Below, in pieces: positions 22,031 through 34,138 of a stretch of 64,000 bases of DNA. A model generated the notes under the pieces. The model saw only the letters and a program-made list of their open reading frames with translations, did not search any database and was not told where the DNA came from. Origin of the DNA: Hawksworthiomyces lignivorus (lineage: Eukaryota > Ascomycota > Sordariomycetes > Ophiostomatales > Ophiostomataceae); NCBI GenBank assembly GCA_002917075.1, contig NTMA01000051.1:1-64000 (forward strand), written 5' to 3'. Each line of letters begins with the position of its first letter. Position 1 is the first letter of the stretch. The translations under genes and the position numbers were made by a program.

Positions 22031-23620
22031 AAAGAGAGGAAAAAAGATCCTCTTACGGAGGAGGAAGCAGGTAGGAAATTAAAGCCAAGAAGACCAAAAC
22101 ATAATGCGAAAAGCTCTGTCGACATAGGGCTTAGCTTCTACAAGAAGATTCACCCATTTCATGGGCAATTTGATGGAGAAAGAATAATTTTGTAGCCAGA
22201 GCTACGGGGATCAAATCCCCGAACTCCTCACGTATGTCACAACGAATTCTATCCCGTGCATTCAGCTTCTAACTGCTTCGAATTGGAGAGAACCGCCGAC
22301 ATCGCAGTGTTTCCCTTGATCTGGTAGCACGTTGCCGAGACGCTATTCCTAGCCATTCATTCTACACCCCCTCTTGTCTCGTCCTATTCCATCTACAGGA
22401 AAATTTCTCGCTCGGTGCATCCAAATACGAAGGGGCAGAAACCATTTTTCTTATGACAAATGCTGGATGCGTCAAGAAAATCTTAAGGGTGTGCTAATAT
22501 AGCTATAGAACCATAGCTGTGAATAACGACATGCCCCTTGCTTCTTGATCTTGAGGGTTTAACTATTTCTATCTAGGTAGAGCTTACGCAAACCTGCCAA
22601 GTTTAGAAACATACTCTCATAACAGGGACATAACTTCAAAATCATTTGGACGAATTTTTCATTAAAAAATTTCTACGAGAAGGTATCCCAAAACTCAACA
22701 ACGCAGAGAGGTGAGGAGAGCAGTTCCTCTAGAGGTAAACTACATTTAGTTCAATTCCGTAAGGCGGCCACATCCCCAACCCCTGTATATTCTAACCGCT
22801 CAGATTTCGTTCCTCATTTTGTATTAAGGTCCTGTATACTGCAGAAAACACTTGTTTGCTCTGCAGCTTGGGTTGCAGCTAGCTGGGGTGCTTTGGAGTA
22901 CTAGCATGAATTAGTTTTAATGCCGGCGCTGAAGACCACTTTTACTTGATCATTTGAAGTACACAGCGGTGCACATAAATCAGCAAGTACACCAGATATT
23001 CATTGTAGCTACGTGAGGAAGTGATGCCGGATTCCCGGCAATTGGTAAATAAACCCAAATTCTCCTTGTCCAAAGAAAGTATGGTCCCTTGACGTCCACC
23101 GTAGCTTATTCACATATTGCTAGGGCTACGACATTCTAAGAAGCTCGAACGCTGGCTGACTCGCCACATCAATCCCTCGCCCCTGCCATGCATGTATCCC
23201 ATTACGAACGAATGATGTATTGGGAAGCCCCTTCTCCGGTCTGTTAACTCCATATACGGCCACTTCACCCTCCAGAATGCCTGTCGTCTAAAATTAAAGA
23301 TCAATATGGTGACGAATTTGCCAAGGCTCTAGGGATTGGGGCGAACTTGGGTACATGGCGCAGTGTTAATGAGAAAGAAGAAAGACGTACAAGTAAAGTC
23401 GCAATCTATAGGAAGCTGATAGTGTCGGGAAGTTTTTTATTGTTTTCACCCTGGCCCTTTGGTGTATCTAGCTTGACTAGTTTCCCATGGTGTCGCCGTG
23501 GCCGGCGAGCAAACATTCTTCTCTTCCGTTTATGACTCTGTTCCTGAATTGGGCCAGCCCCATAGTGGTTGGTTAGCTTGCGTATGCAGATTTGATGACC
23601 GTACACTTGGGATCAGTAGA

Positions 23621-23626
23621 TATAAG
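23621..23626 (+). promoter_or_regulatory. possible TATA box for the GPI-protein gene
   Basis: TATAAG in gtagaTATAAGctt, 185 bp upstream of the ATG at 23806, followed by a pyrimidine-rich leader (23650-23690). Confidence 0.4.
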
Positions 23627-23805
23627 CTTGCCGTCTCGGCGCTCCCCAAATTCTGTTTTCCTTCCTCTTTTCTTCTTTCCGCTTTCTACCTTATTAAAAC
23701 TCACACAAGTTTCCATTCGTTTGCACAACACAAGCTAAAATCTTTGAGCCCGTTTCAGAAATTTTGGTATCAATATCTCACTCTCGTTTGTTAACGTCCA
23801 TAAAA

Positions 23806-24789
23806 ATGGTTGCCACCAAGATCCTTCTCGCCAGCGTTGTTGCCGCCACGGGTGCTTCTGCTGGCCTTGTCTCGCCCATCGTTGCCCTCCTCCAGGCTCG
23901 CCAGGACCTGTCGCCTGGCAGCCCTCTCTACAACTGCCACGATAACTGCGGTATGTTTCGAATGCGACATTTCTGACCCGCCTCTCCGTCTAACAATTTC
24001 CAGGCCAAGCCATCCTCGAGTCGCAGGCCCATTCGTCCGTCTGCTCGGATAGCATCTTCTTGACTGACTATGACAACTGTTTGCAGTGCGCTGGCACGGA
24101 CAATGACAATATCTGGCAGTACTACGGCCCAGAGCTGACCTCTGCTGCTGGCGCCTGTGACCTGGCCACCACACCGCTGGCCGGCTCCCAGGCTGCTGTC
24201 GGCGCTGCTGTCCCGGCTAACACTGGTGGCGCTGGCGGTGCGCCTTCATCCGCCGCCGCCTCGACGACCGCTGCCGCCAGCTCTGCTGCCGCGGCTCCCA
24301 CATCGAGTGCTCCTGCCGCTGGCAGCAGCGCCGCCGCTGGTGGCAGCAGCACTGCTGCGGCTCCCACCTCCAGCGCTGCCGCAGCCACGTCCAGCGCCGC
24401 TGCGGCTCCCAGCTCGAGCGCTGGCGCCGTCCAGAGCGCCAGCAAGTCCGTCGGCACCGTCTCTGCCCCTACCGGCTCTTCTACTGCTGTTAGTTCTTCT
24501 GCTGCTTCCTCTGCCGCTCCCGCCGGCTCTTCTTCTTCTTCTGCGCCCGCTGGTCATGGTGCTGGCCCTAGCAGTGTTGCGTCGCGCAACGGCACCGGGG
24601 CTGCTAGCACGACCATCGTACGCTACCCGTTCTCAGTTTCAAAGTTTTTATATTTGCTGACTTTTTTTTTGTTTCTCATCGCAGTCTTCTGCTACCTCCG
24701 TCGTCACCGCTGCTGCCAACGTTCACCAGGTCGCCGTCGGCCTCGTCGGCGCTGCTGCTTTCGGCGCTGCTTATGCCATCGCTTTCTAA
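23806..24789 (+). CDS. GPI-anchored Ser/Ala-rich cell-surface protein with six-Cys domain
   Basis: Three exons (23806-23950, 24004-24617, 24685-24789) give 287 aa. A signal peptide (1 to about 20) precedes a compact domain with six cysteines (YNCHDNCGQAI ... VCSDSIF ... YDNCLQCAG ... WQYYGPEL ... AC, about 45-112). About 140 residues of Ser/Ala/Pro/Thr follow, probably heavily O-glycosylated, and a hydrophobic C-terminal tail (VAVGLVGAAAFGAAYAIAF) fits a GPI-attachment signal. This layout is common in fungal cell-wall glycoproteins; the biochemical role is unknown. It differs from CFEM proteins, which have eight cysteines in another spacing. Donors GTATGT and GTACGC and both acceptors keep the frame. 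Confidence 0.85.
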
Positions 24790-25420
24790 GTGTTCTGCTC
24801 TGCTTGCAGTCTGTAGACGAAAAAGGCTTTTGGTAACTCTAGAGTGAGGTTGAGGTGAATAAATCAATCCAAATTTTATTTAATTTTCTAATATAGGGGT
24901 TATTGCTTGTACCATTACAAATGAGATCTTGGCGTCTTCAAACTGAACAGAAGCTGTTGAGACATCCCCCTCAGTGTATTAATAGTGAAATTATTGTGAA
25001 AATATCCTTGTGTTATTTCCAGGCGTAGGCTTTCCTTTTCTCAAATTACGGAGCTGAAAATAAAGAGGCTTCTCCACGTTCAGAGCCATTTGTTAAGCGA
25101 ACATTGCTACTAGATCATCTCAGCTGAGAAATAGACGAGGAGAAATGGACTTTAAGCGTGAGAGAGAAAGTGGAAACAGTGGAAATTGAGGTGGTGATTC
25201 CTAATTGCATCAGCAAGGTCATGGTAGCACTGTGAAGCATAGTATTCATAGCTGTAACTAACGATGTGATGAAGCATTGCTTTGTATTTCTGAGTGTGTT
25301 TGGTGTCAAAGATTTCTTAGAGTTTACCCATATTATTGAGCCAATCCTGGCTATCTAATTCTGAAAAAAAAAGAAAAAAAATGGAATAGAGAATTGATCC
25401 CAGTTCATTCCTGTTTCTCG
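24790..25420. other. 3' flank of the GPI-protein gene
   Basis: AT-rich 3' UTR and spacer up to tRNA-His. I see no gene or notable repeat. Confidence 0.5.
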
Positions 25421-25492
25421 TGGGATTACCGTGAATCGAACACGGGTCTCTTCGGCCACAACGAAGTATTCTAGCCACTAAACCATAACCCC
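25421..25492 (-). tRNA. tRNA-His (GTG)
   Basis: 72 nt on the minus strand. Acceptor stem GGGGTTA pairs with TAATCCC plus discriminator A; D stem GTTT/GAAT with wobble pairs; anticodon stem CTTCG/CGAAG around loop TTGTGGC (anticodon GTG); T stem CCGTG/CACGG around TTCGATT. No intron. The anticodon arm closely resembles other fungal tRNA-His genes. Confidence 0.95.
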
Positions 25493-25726
25493 AATCATAG
25501 AAGTGCTCCCTCTCCGCTGTCTAGGGAGCTAAGAAAAGTACAGTGTGCATAGGCATCGGACACCAGCCAACTGGAACGTTAAATTAGGTAATTGTATGCA
25601 CGTGACATTTTTGAGAGCGTGTGGCCTTCGCGTCTGCTTCAACCATTAAACCAAACTATTTTGTGTTCTAGTCTTTATCAACACCGCTAGAATCAACGGC
25701 CACTCGTTGGTGGAAAATGCGTCAAA

Positions 25727-26582
25727 ATGTCACGAAGAGCAGCAAAAGGGGAGTATATTGAGACGGTATGTAATATCAATGCATATATCATGTAAGCTGT
25801 ATATTACTGTCGTGATAAATGCACCATCTATCTCATACGCTCTTAGCTTGCCAGCGCAATTTCAACACGCCCGCAGCCTTAGACTGTACTTGTTTCTAGA
25901 CAATTCTGACATATTCTAGGATACGGGAAACAAAGTGTCCAGAAAAGCAAATCTTGTTGGCACCCAAAACATCATTCTAGGCGGCAAAAGTGTCATCCAG
26001 CAAGATGTCATGATCCGGGGCGACCTCGTCCGGTCTCTGCCGGCCTCTAACAGCAGTGGCCCGGTATCGAGCACGGCCATCTCTATTGGCCGCTATTGCT
26101 TTCTAAGTAAAGGATGCTGCTTACGGCCACCCGGGCGCCTATGGAAGGGGTAAGGAAAGATTAGAGCTGCCTAGGAACAGCTCGGCGGAAGATTGCTGCA
26201 ATGACAGTATTGGTGGAAATCGTTACGTGGCTGACTCTGGCCTCATTTTCCCGCAATCGCTAGGGTGTTCTCACACATGCCGCTCCGCATGGGAGACCAT
26301 GTATTTGTGGGAACGGGCTCGACCATCATGGCAGCCTCGATTGGTAGCCACGTGCATATCGGCGAGAATGTCGTCGTGGGCGATTTTGCCATCATCAAGG
26401 ACTATGTTCGGATTCTGGATGGAACCGTCGTGCCGCCCAATATGGTGATTGCCAGCTTCAGCATAGTCGCTGGTCAGCCTGCGCGCGTGATTGGTGAACT
26501 GCCTGAAGGGGGCCATGAGGCATTTGAGCTGCGCGATCTCTACAAGACCGTGGGGAACAACCCGCAGCCAATGCCGGTATGA
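25727..26582 (+). CDS. dynactin subunit 5 (p25), left-handed beta-helix protein
   Basis: Three exons (25727-25765, 25920-26149, 26264-26582) give 195 aa. The short first exon encodes MSRRAAKGEYIET; the conserved DTGNKVSRKANLVGTQNIIL follows directly across the junction. Hexapeptide-type repeats (GGKSVIQQDVMIRGDL, IGRYCFLSKGCCLRPP, MGDHVFVGTGSTIMAA, IGSHVHIGENVVVGDF) form the left-handed beta-helix of dynactin p25. It sits in the pointed-end complex of dynactin with p27, p62 and Arp11 and helps dynein pick up endosomal cargo. Length and end (about 20 residues after VIGELPEG) are normal for the family. Donors are GTATGT and GTAAGG. A housekeeping gene lying inside a run of secreted-protein genes. 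Confidence 0.93.
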
Positions 26583-27525
26583 CGTTTTACTTCGGCCTTT
26601 TTTCGTCTTCTTGGGAGCGGATGCATCTGGGGAAAAGGAACGAACTCTTTCTCTTTGCCCATGGGGAGACGGATCCAGAACGTGGCAAAACATAGTGTGA
26701 GAGGTAGAGACCAATCTCTAGGTGGTCACTTGGCAGAGCGGGTGGCGGAGAGAAGTTTCTCGATGGGACGGATAGGCCAACTCACCATGGCAAGAAGAAC
26801 TGCTAATACTCGGGTAATGGGATCTCCTGTTTTGAGTTTTTATCTTTCCTGCTCAGTTTTATTCTTTTCATGACATTTGAGTGATTAATGATATATTGCC
26901 CAGACAGTGATGGATAAAAGGAAGGCGAGAAAAAAGGCCGCCGAGAGATTTTTGTTTACATGGAGCCATGTGCCATATTAGCCAACCATTTAAGAGCCTT
27001 GGTTTTTGTCGGTATCGCGCCCATGCCTAGAAACATGACAAAAAAGCTGCAGCAACCGCCCTAAAAAAAGAAGCCAAGTTCATCTCATAGTAGGATTATC
27101 CTAAACTCAGTGGAGCGGGAAATTTTTACCAGTTCAGCTGCTAGAGCGCGCCAAACGGATCTCCAGAACATTCGTCCGGTGACTCCTACCGGCTAAAACA
27201 TTTGCACACATATTTTATCCCGATATTGTTAATATGAACACCCATATCCCATCCGTTTCGGCATCTTGGATGTCGGCAATGAAATGGGGGGAGAGACCTC
27301 GAGGACAGCCATGACAACGGGGGGCGCTTGCCAGCCTTGGCATGTCCTCGCTGTCTCTTTTTAAGCGTCGTCGTCACCATCCAACCTGCCCTGGTGTTAT
27401 TATGATTTCTTTATCCCTCCCTCTTTCATTCTCTTCGCGGCGCATCCATCGCAGAATCCAGTCCCTGCAGCAAGCCTTTGAGACATCCGGATCACCAACA
27501 AAAAAGAAGTTTCATCCTCATCACG
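26583..27525. other. intergenic region between tandem genes
   Basis: 3' flank of dynactin p25 and promoter of the DUF1996 gene. No gene seen. Confidence 0.5.
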
Positions 27526-28834
27526 ATGCTGAGAACTACTGCTCTCGCTGCTCTCCTGGCCCTGGCCGAGGCGGCTCCCCAGGGGATGGGTGGTGGTGGC
27601 ACGACCATGCTCCGGTTCGGCTGCTCCCAGACCGTCATTGACCGTCTCGACCCCCTCGTCAACCCCGGCCAGCTGCCCTCACCACACGTCCACCAGGTCG
27701 TCGGTGGCAACGCCTTCAACGCGACGATGCCGTCCGCTGATATCTCCAAGCTCGCCACGTGCACCACTTGCCAGTTCTCGGAGGACTTCTCCAACTACTG
27801 GACTGCGAACCTGTACTTCCGTGCCCGCAACGGCTCCCTGATGCGCGTCAAGCAGGGCAGCGCCGCGTAAGTGCCAATTCTGAGCGAATGAGCCCAGCAA
27901 TTGCCGATCCTTTTGACTAATAATTCTCCTCCATACAGTCTGCAGTTCGGTGATCGGTTCAGCAACCAGATCGACGGTGGTGTGCTTGTCTACTACGTCT
28001 CTGCCGCCCCCGGCAAGATCACGGCCTTCAAGCCTGGTTTCCGCATGCTTGTCGGCGATGCCGGCCGCAAGACCCCTCTTCCCGCCACCATGCGGATGCA
28101 GAACTGCTTCCGCTGCTACACCGGCCCCAACTACGGTGGTGATGTTGCCGCCCCCTGCCAGGGTGGTTCCGTCGACAGCACTACGTTCCCCCAGAAGAAG
28201 TGCTACGGCGTCCGCTCCAACATCCTGTTCCCTACGTAAGTTGCTCCGATTGAAAACTTGTCTGGAGGATGAAAGCAGCAGCACAGTTACTCACCAGATA
28301 CACAGCTGCTGGGATGGCAAGAACCTCGATACCCCCAACCACCAGGACCACGTTGCCTACCCCACCGGCGGTCCCGCCACCTTCCTGAGCCTGGGCTCCG
28401 GCACCTGCCCCACGACCCACCCCGTCCGCATCCCCCAGATCATGCTGGAGGTTGTCTGGAAGACCGACGAGTTCAACGACCAGAGCATCTGGCCCGAGGA
28501 CGGCAAGCCATTCGTCTTCAGCGACGGCGACAAGCTCGGCTATGCCCAGCACGCCGATTACGTCTTTGGCTGGAAGGATGACTCTCTCCAGAAGGCCATG
28601 GACCGCAGTGGCTGCATGGGTGCCCGCTGTGGTGACCTGAAGACCCAGACCATCGACCAGGCCAAGGCCTGCAAGGTCAAGAACATGGTTCACGAGAACG
28701 TCGACGGCTGTAAGTGCTCTCACAGATTTTATTTTCAACCACCTCTTGCTTCTGCAGAGAAAGAGCCCCGTAACTAACTGCTTACAGGGATCTCCGGCCT
28801 GCCCGGCGATGATGGCACCGCCATGAACATGTAA
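27526..28834 (+). CDS. secreted DUF1996 protein
   Basis: Four exons (27526-27866, 27939-28235, 28306-28709, 28788-28834) give 362 aa. A signal peptide (MLRTTALAALLALAEA) leads into the DUF1996 domain: LRFGCSQTVIDRLDPLVNPG, PHVHQVVGGNAFN, CTTCQFSEDFSNYWTANLYF, MRMQNCFRCYTG, CYGVRSNILFPTCWDGKNLD and PNHQDHVAYP. The conserved CWDGKNLD spans the second junction, which confirms it. The final exon supplies only about 15 residues after VHENVDGW. DUF1996 proteins are secreted, sometimes joined to WSC or cellulose-binding modules (absent here), and have no settled biochemical function; a role at the cell wall is often inferred. Codon use is strongly C-biased, suggesting high expression. It is convergent with the CE5 esterase gene. 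Confidence 0.9.
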
Positions 28835-29825
28835 TTAGTAAATTGACCGGGTCTAACACGGGAGATGCATAATTCGGTATTTGTTCACTAGTAGAATGGG
28901 CCCTGATCTGTAATTTACGGGCGAGGTGGGAAAAGAATGCAAACTGTCTCTTGACGTGATGTATTTTCGCTTCGAACCGTCCCTAGTATAAATTAGTTTA
29001 GGTCTTCACCCAACCATTTTTCTTTTCTCATTTTTCAAACTTTAAATTTCTCTTCGTCGCCCTCTTTTCATACTTCAATCACTTTTACTTTCTCGACAAT
29101 GCCCTAATACTCTTCTGAAACAACGTAAGGCCCCTATCGGCGTAGCACTTGCATTAACTTTCTCGCAGACCGTTAATGGCTTATCCAAATACGGCCTTCT
29201 ACACAGACTGGAATTTCATCTATCCTTGTTCTCCTTACAAGCAGTCAATAGAGAGGCGGAGGGTTTTAGCTGTCTGGAGCTATTCTGCCCCCTCTCACCA
29301 CTCTTGGCCATACAAAGAAAGAGCCTGACTCCTAGCTCTTTTCACTCATGTGGATAGAATTGGCAGGCACCTGAATGCACACTTTCTGGGACTATTAGAT
29401 TCCGATCAGAGTAGAGGCTATTCGTGGAAACAGAAACGAAGTCATTTGCTTGCGAATTGATTGAGAACTGAAAAAGGCCTCTGGCCGCAGGCCAGAGGCC
29501 GACCATGCCTCTAGGCTGCTGCAGTCTCATCATTTAACTAGGCCGCCTACGCAGCATTGGAGACAACTTCGTGCACTTCCTGAAGCAGGAAGGTCAACCA
29601 GACTTCAGATCAGACGCTTCATGGTTGCTCTAGGCGATACAGGTGAGATTTGGTGGTCTTGGTGGTTAGGTAGAATCGAGGGGTCAGCCCGTCTCGCTCT
29701 CAGCATGTCACGCTCGACTCGACCACGATACTTTTCAGTAGCGATCACGAGGCACAACTGAATAATTGTTGCTGCTGTGTTACTTTCTTTTTATACTTTA
29801 GGTGCTATAAACATATAAAGCATTT
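28835..29825. other. convergent 3' intergenic region
   Basis: Spacer between the DUF1996 gene and the CE5 gene. It holds a GC-rich perfect hairpin at 29476-29500 and no recognisable gene. Confidence 0.55.
29476..29500. repeat. perfect inverted repeat, 11-bp arms
   Basis: GGCCTCTGGCC, loop GCA, GGCCAGAGGCC, directly after an A run. The perfect 11-bp GC-rich stem stands in an otherwise mixed-composition spacer between convergent genes. It may form an RNA hairpin; no element family is recognised. Confidence 0.75.
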
Positions 29826-30668
29826 TTAAGCGGCATCTAATAGTTTTTGAATAAATTGCTGTGCCTGTTTTCCGTATTTATTAACGTACTGTTGGTGGCT
29901 ATTTGCATCGTTGCCATTGCAGCTGTGGATCGCAGTCAGCTAATGAAGAGGTCTTCAAAATTCAAATCCCGCTTGCTATGATGATATATTGCAGATGAGA
30001 CGTACCAGTACGGGTCTGTTGAGTCGCAGTAAGACTGAATGATGGACGGGCTGGCTGGCGAGCACTGGAAGCCACTCGCGCGCGCAGAAAACTAGATATT
30101 TAGAATTTAGGGAGACGTCTTGAATGAATGCGCAAAATATTCTTACACCGTGATTTTTGCATGTGCCAACGTTGTACGGCAGCCCGGCCGTATTGTGCGG
30201 GTCGCCCATAAAAATGCCGGCCTTGACGGCCTTCAGAGCCGCGCCTGTCAGTGTCGCTCCTGCCCCGCCGCAGAGCGCGTTATCCATAATCTGCCCGCCC
30301 TGCGAGTATCCTATGAGCACAATTTTGGTATCCGGGCACTTTTGATTCAAGCTTGTAACGGCTTTGACAAGGGCTGCCGTGCCTTGGGAGGCAGAGCTGT
30401 CGTAGCTGGCACCGCCGCAGTTGCTCTGCCCGCCACAGGCCGGATAAACAATGGCTTCAGATGTGGCACCCGGGTTGGCTTTAACGACCATGTCCACCAG
30501 ACCTTTGGAAGTGCCGTAGCCCTGGGGAACAGTCGTTTCGCGGGCGCCAAAAACGTGCACCTTAGGACAGCCCTGGCGCTTTTCGAAGGCAGCATCTCTA
30601 CCAGCATCCAGAGGGCTAGCACGGACAAGTCCTGCTGCCAAAAATGGTAGAACAGATGCAACTTTCAT
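29826..30668 (-). CDS. CE5 esterase (acetylxylan esterase / cutinase family)
   Basis: Three exons (30147-30668, 30006-30091, 29826-29922) give 234 aa. A signal peptide (1-18) and a short propeptide ending in KR precede the alpha/beta-hydrolase fold. The nucleophile motif is GYSQGG (Ser122); YCDSTDPYC supplies the likely catalytic Asp200 and SHQQY supplies His212, so the triad is complete. The Asp motif is encoded across the second intron, confirming the model. Many cysteines (GCPKV, YPACGG, NCGG, ALCGG, GTCKN, QCSP, YCD, YCC) fit the disulfide pattern of acetylxylan esterases better than true cutinases, which have two disulfides. Expected activity is removal of acetyl groups from xylan outside the cell. 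Confidence 0.92.
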
Positions 30669-32270
30669 GTTGACTAGTGATGTAAGAGGTGAACGATGAC
30701 AAAATTCAAAATGAAGCTATGTGAGTTACTATAGAATGCGAAAAATAAAAACCTCAAATAAAATGTATGTCTCATGGTCAGGGGGTTTCATCAAGTCAAA
30801 ATAAGTGATTTTAAGCAAATATTGAATAACGCCTCGCCTAGCAACCTTCTTCATGGTTATTCGGACGGATGGTTACTTAGGAAGCCCAGACAACTGCAAA
30901 GGAGCAATGGAAGCCGCATCTATTCTTGGATGTACTTACTTGGCTTATAAGGTCAGATATTAATACTTTGTCTAGGGTCAAGCTACTTGTTGGATGAAAT
31001 AAAGAGATTGTTCTATGATCATGGACTTGTGCATACAGCGTCTCTGAGCGCACTCATAAGTCATCTCAAGCCGTGAAAGCGCAACAGTGAAAAAGAGAGC
31101 TTCTGTAAATGAGTAAACCAGGCAAACTACATATTACATTAAAGATCCCTATTCTAGACAAACGCAATAATAATTTACGAGAGACAAGAAGGAACTACGC
31201 TCAGATCATATATATCTGCTGTGATGAGAAGACGCGTCTATGGGTTTGTTTATTTTATTTGATTTAAGGTTTTTTGGGCCAGATCTAGGCCATCATCTAC
31301 CCTGGCAGTCTGGTCAACACTTAAAATTGCATAAAACTAGAAGGATATTCTTTTTGCTTTAGATACGCACCCTCGAAATATCTTATTCTACAGGTATTGC
31401 TGAATAGATAATAGTGTGGAAGGTTAGATACGAAAGTGTGTCTGGCAAGGATGCGGGGTGGAATAAGAAGAAGCATTACCGGAAAGGGCATCGGTATATG
31501 AAAAACGACATTAGAAATGGGTAAATACAATATAGATTGCTATCGCAAAGAAATAATTATTTCGTGGCTAAATGTATAGATAATAGATTTCGGGGCATGA
31601 AATTCCTCACATCACACACAGATAGCAGCTGCCAGTGGAGGAGAAATCGAAACAGCAACAATCATTGAGACAAAGATACGAAAGCTTGAAGCAACCGGCC
31701 TTGGATGGTTGATACAATTTCTCCGACAGGATGAAAATACCGTGCTTCATTGGCATGAATACTATAACCTCCAAGCGTGCAAAATATTAGACCTCTGTGT
31801 GGCATATCACTCTCTCTGAAAGGGACTCAATATGGAAATCCTGGTCACGGTGCTGGACGATCGTCAAAAAACATATGGTATTTCTACTAACAAGTGGTAT
31901 TCGCAAATGGAAAGCAATCTAAGCGGCCTGCCCGGCAGTCCTTCTAAGCACAAATTCATCCGATCTTGACAACCTGAGAATGATACGCTTAGTATCCTTT
32001 TTTTCCGGCGAAATCGATGTGTTATTTCACGGAGCCGGCCAACGCCACCCTTCCTCATGGAGGTTATCAAAGATGATATTTAGAGCGGGTGGAGACCGTT
32101 TTCTTCTGTCCAAGATCGTAGCAACTCTTTATCTTTTGCTTTCTTTTGTGCTTGACAGGCAGGCACACAAACTGAAACCAGGAATTTTAGAACTCGTCGT
32201 ACAACGGGTGCACGCCAAGAGACCAATAGATTTTATCCACAACCAAACTGTGACCAATTTGACAAACATA
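30669..32270. other. divergent intergenic region
   Basis: AT-rich 1.6-kb region with promoters of the CE5 gene (minus) and the DUF8021 gene (plus). The frame of the DUF8021 gene stays open upstream to about 31980, but the encoded residues before the signal peptide look non-conserved. No other gene seen. Confidence 0.5.
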
Positions 32271-33050
32271 ATGCACGCGAGTCTAGCACCTCTTGCCGTG
32301 GGCATCCTTTCCCTTGCAGCGGGGGCAGCGGCTGCCAATTGCACCCGCGACACCCTCTTCGCCGCCGCCGAGCTTTACCTCGAAGCGCAGAGCAGTGGAA
32401 AACTAGACGACTTCCAGAAGCTTTTCGACAGCTCTGTGACTTACCGCCAGAACAACAAGAAGGCTGACCTCGCCACCGGCATATGGAGCAAGTCGCTCAA
32501 GCTGGACCACAACCGCACCATCGCCGACACCACGCAGTGCGCGTCGTACACGGAGCTCATTTCCACGGCCGGGCCCTATGTCATCGGCACGCAGCTGCGG
32601 CATACCGACGATGGAAGCAAGATCACCTTGGTGGACAGCATCGTGGCGACCACCGGTGACTGGGCGTTCAACGCCGCGACGACGCTGTCGTACGTCTCCA
32701 AGGAAGACTGGGGCACGCTGGAGGAGTCACAGCGCTCGACCCGCGACGTGCTCAAGGCCGCAGCCGACGCCTATCTAGACATGTGGAGCAATAGCACAGC
32801 CATCAATGCGGTTCCATGGGGCACGCCATGCGCGCGGACGGAAGGCTCCGCTCATGTGACGCCGTCGTGTAAATCCGGAGCGCCAAGCGGCGGAACGGCT
32901 GCGGGCCGCAACACCGACCGGCGCTATGTCATCGACGAGACAGTTGGATCTTGCAATACCTTCTGTGCCTTCGGCGGTCAGATGCCGGACAGCCATGAGT
33001 TCCGGCTCATCTCGGGCAAGCTCCGTCTTGTGCACACCATTACTGTCTAG
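32271..33050 (+). CDS. secreted DUF8021-type protein
   Basis: A 259-aa single-exon protein. The ATG at 32271 is chosen because it starts a clear signal peptide (MHASLAPLAVGILSLAAGAAAA) followed by NCTRDTLFAAAELYLEAQSSGK, a start typical of fungal secreted SnoaL-like/DUF8021 proteins. The in-frame extension upstream lacks such features. Motifs include SVTYRQNNKKAD, LDHNRTIADTTQCASYTE, and a C-terminal CGxP-like region: VPWGTPCARTEG, RRYVIDETVGSCNTFCAFGG, PDSHEFRLISGKLR. Six cysteines and NxS/T sites fit secretion. The fold is probably a cone-like alpha+beta barrel; the function is unknown. Confidence 0.82.
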   Translation: MHASLAPLAVGILSLAAGAAAANCTRDTLFAAAELYLEAQSSGKLDDFQKLFDSSVTYRQNNKKADLATGIWSKSLKLDHNRTIADTTQCASYTELISTAGPYVIGTQLRHTDDGSKITLVDSIVATTGDWAFNAATTLSYVSKEDWGTLEESQRSTRDVLKAAADAYLDMWSNSTAINAVPWGTPCARTEGSAHVTPSCKSGAPSGGTAAGRNTDRRYVIDETVGSCNTFCAFGGQMPDSHEFRLISGKLRLVHTITV

Positions 33051-34138
33051 AGCTAATATGCCACGCCAAAACAAAGGAGAGATAATTTACACCATTTTTT
33101 TGAGCGTTGGCTCCTTTGTGCAGGCTGCTGGAGGAGTTTATCAATCAACTACACACAGAATTTAATCTCAAGCCTCGGATTGAGATTTATGTAACTTTTA
33201 AGAATGTCATGTTTTCAATATCTTTAAACCTATTGAGAGTCTGCTATTTTGAATCATCACAATTTTGACTCTATGCCCATTATGTCAAATTATCGAAAAA
33301 TATATGACATTTAATTATTTAATGAAATAAGAAAACAAGAAGAATTATGTCGTAGAGAAAGCTTTGCAATGCCAGCCGTCTGTTCTGAACTCCGATAGCC
33401 GAAGTTCAGGCCAGCATTTCTTCTATTACTCAGATTCGTATTGTCAGTTCCCGGATAATCTAATCACTTTTTGTAAACAGCCATTTAATCTTTCCACAGA
33501 GAGACAATGTGAAGAGATTCTGGCTTTCAGTTGAAGCTAGGAAATGCAAATTTATGAATTATTTGGTGGCAAAAATGAGACTAAATCGTTGTTGGCTTTG
33601 GTATTCTTGTCTTTTGTGTCATGCTCTCATCGTAAGAGCGCTAGTGCTGGAAAACCAACAAACAGGTTGAAGGCCGAAGGTGTCAGTTAGCAATAACTGC
33701 AAGTCATGCTAGATTAATTTATTACCATCGGACTTCGTTCCTGACAACCAACAGGCCCCGCTTACCAGCATCTCAGTTGCAACTGGCGCGTTCCTGACCA
33801 GACTGGGGGAGGAGAGAAGAACCAAGCTCAGGCTGATTTAGTGCTTTATGAAGGGAATTCCACCTCCGTTCCTAACCACCGGATAGGCTTTCCGTTTATG
33901 TGGATGAGCCTAATATCCAATTGACAATTGCAATTACTCTTCTTGTGGATAGACATGTCCCTGGAAATATGAAAAGATGGGCAGATGCTCTTTGGAGCAG
34001 TGGAAATGGCATTTATTAAGTAACGGATCTTCGTCGTTGACCCTGCTAAGGCCTTCCTTTTTTTTTTTTTCTTCCTCTTTGGCGGTCACTTCGTTCATTT
34101 CAGTCACGTATTCTTCGGCTTCAAATAAATCTACAATC
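33051..34138. other. intergenic region between tandem genes
   Basis: AT-rich 3' flank of the DUF8021 gene and promoter of the aldose epimerase gene, with a pyrimidine run (34059-34080) shortly before its start codon. No gene seen. Confidence 0.5.

Larger units (their letters stand above)
19492..23805. other. 4.3-kb divergent intergenic region
   Basis: The largest gene-free stretch, between the X325-like gene (minus) and the GPI-protein gene (plus). No open frame looks coding on either strand. It contains six ATCWGATAA sites (21143-22030) and TATA-like elements near both ends (19696, 23621). A short tRNA T-arm-like hairpin at about 22204-22221 lacks a matching acceptor stem. Confidence 0.6.

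Noticed and set aside
22204..22221. tRNA T-arm-like hairpin CGGGG-ATCAAAT-CCCCG with B-box-like core
   Set aside because: No matching acceptor stem, D arm or anticodon arm could be found within tRNA length on either strand.
27679..28284. 201-codon minus frame over the DUF1996 gene
   Set aside because: It runs antisense across a proven exon-intron-exon structure and has no recognisable motif.
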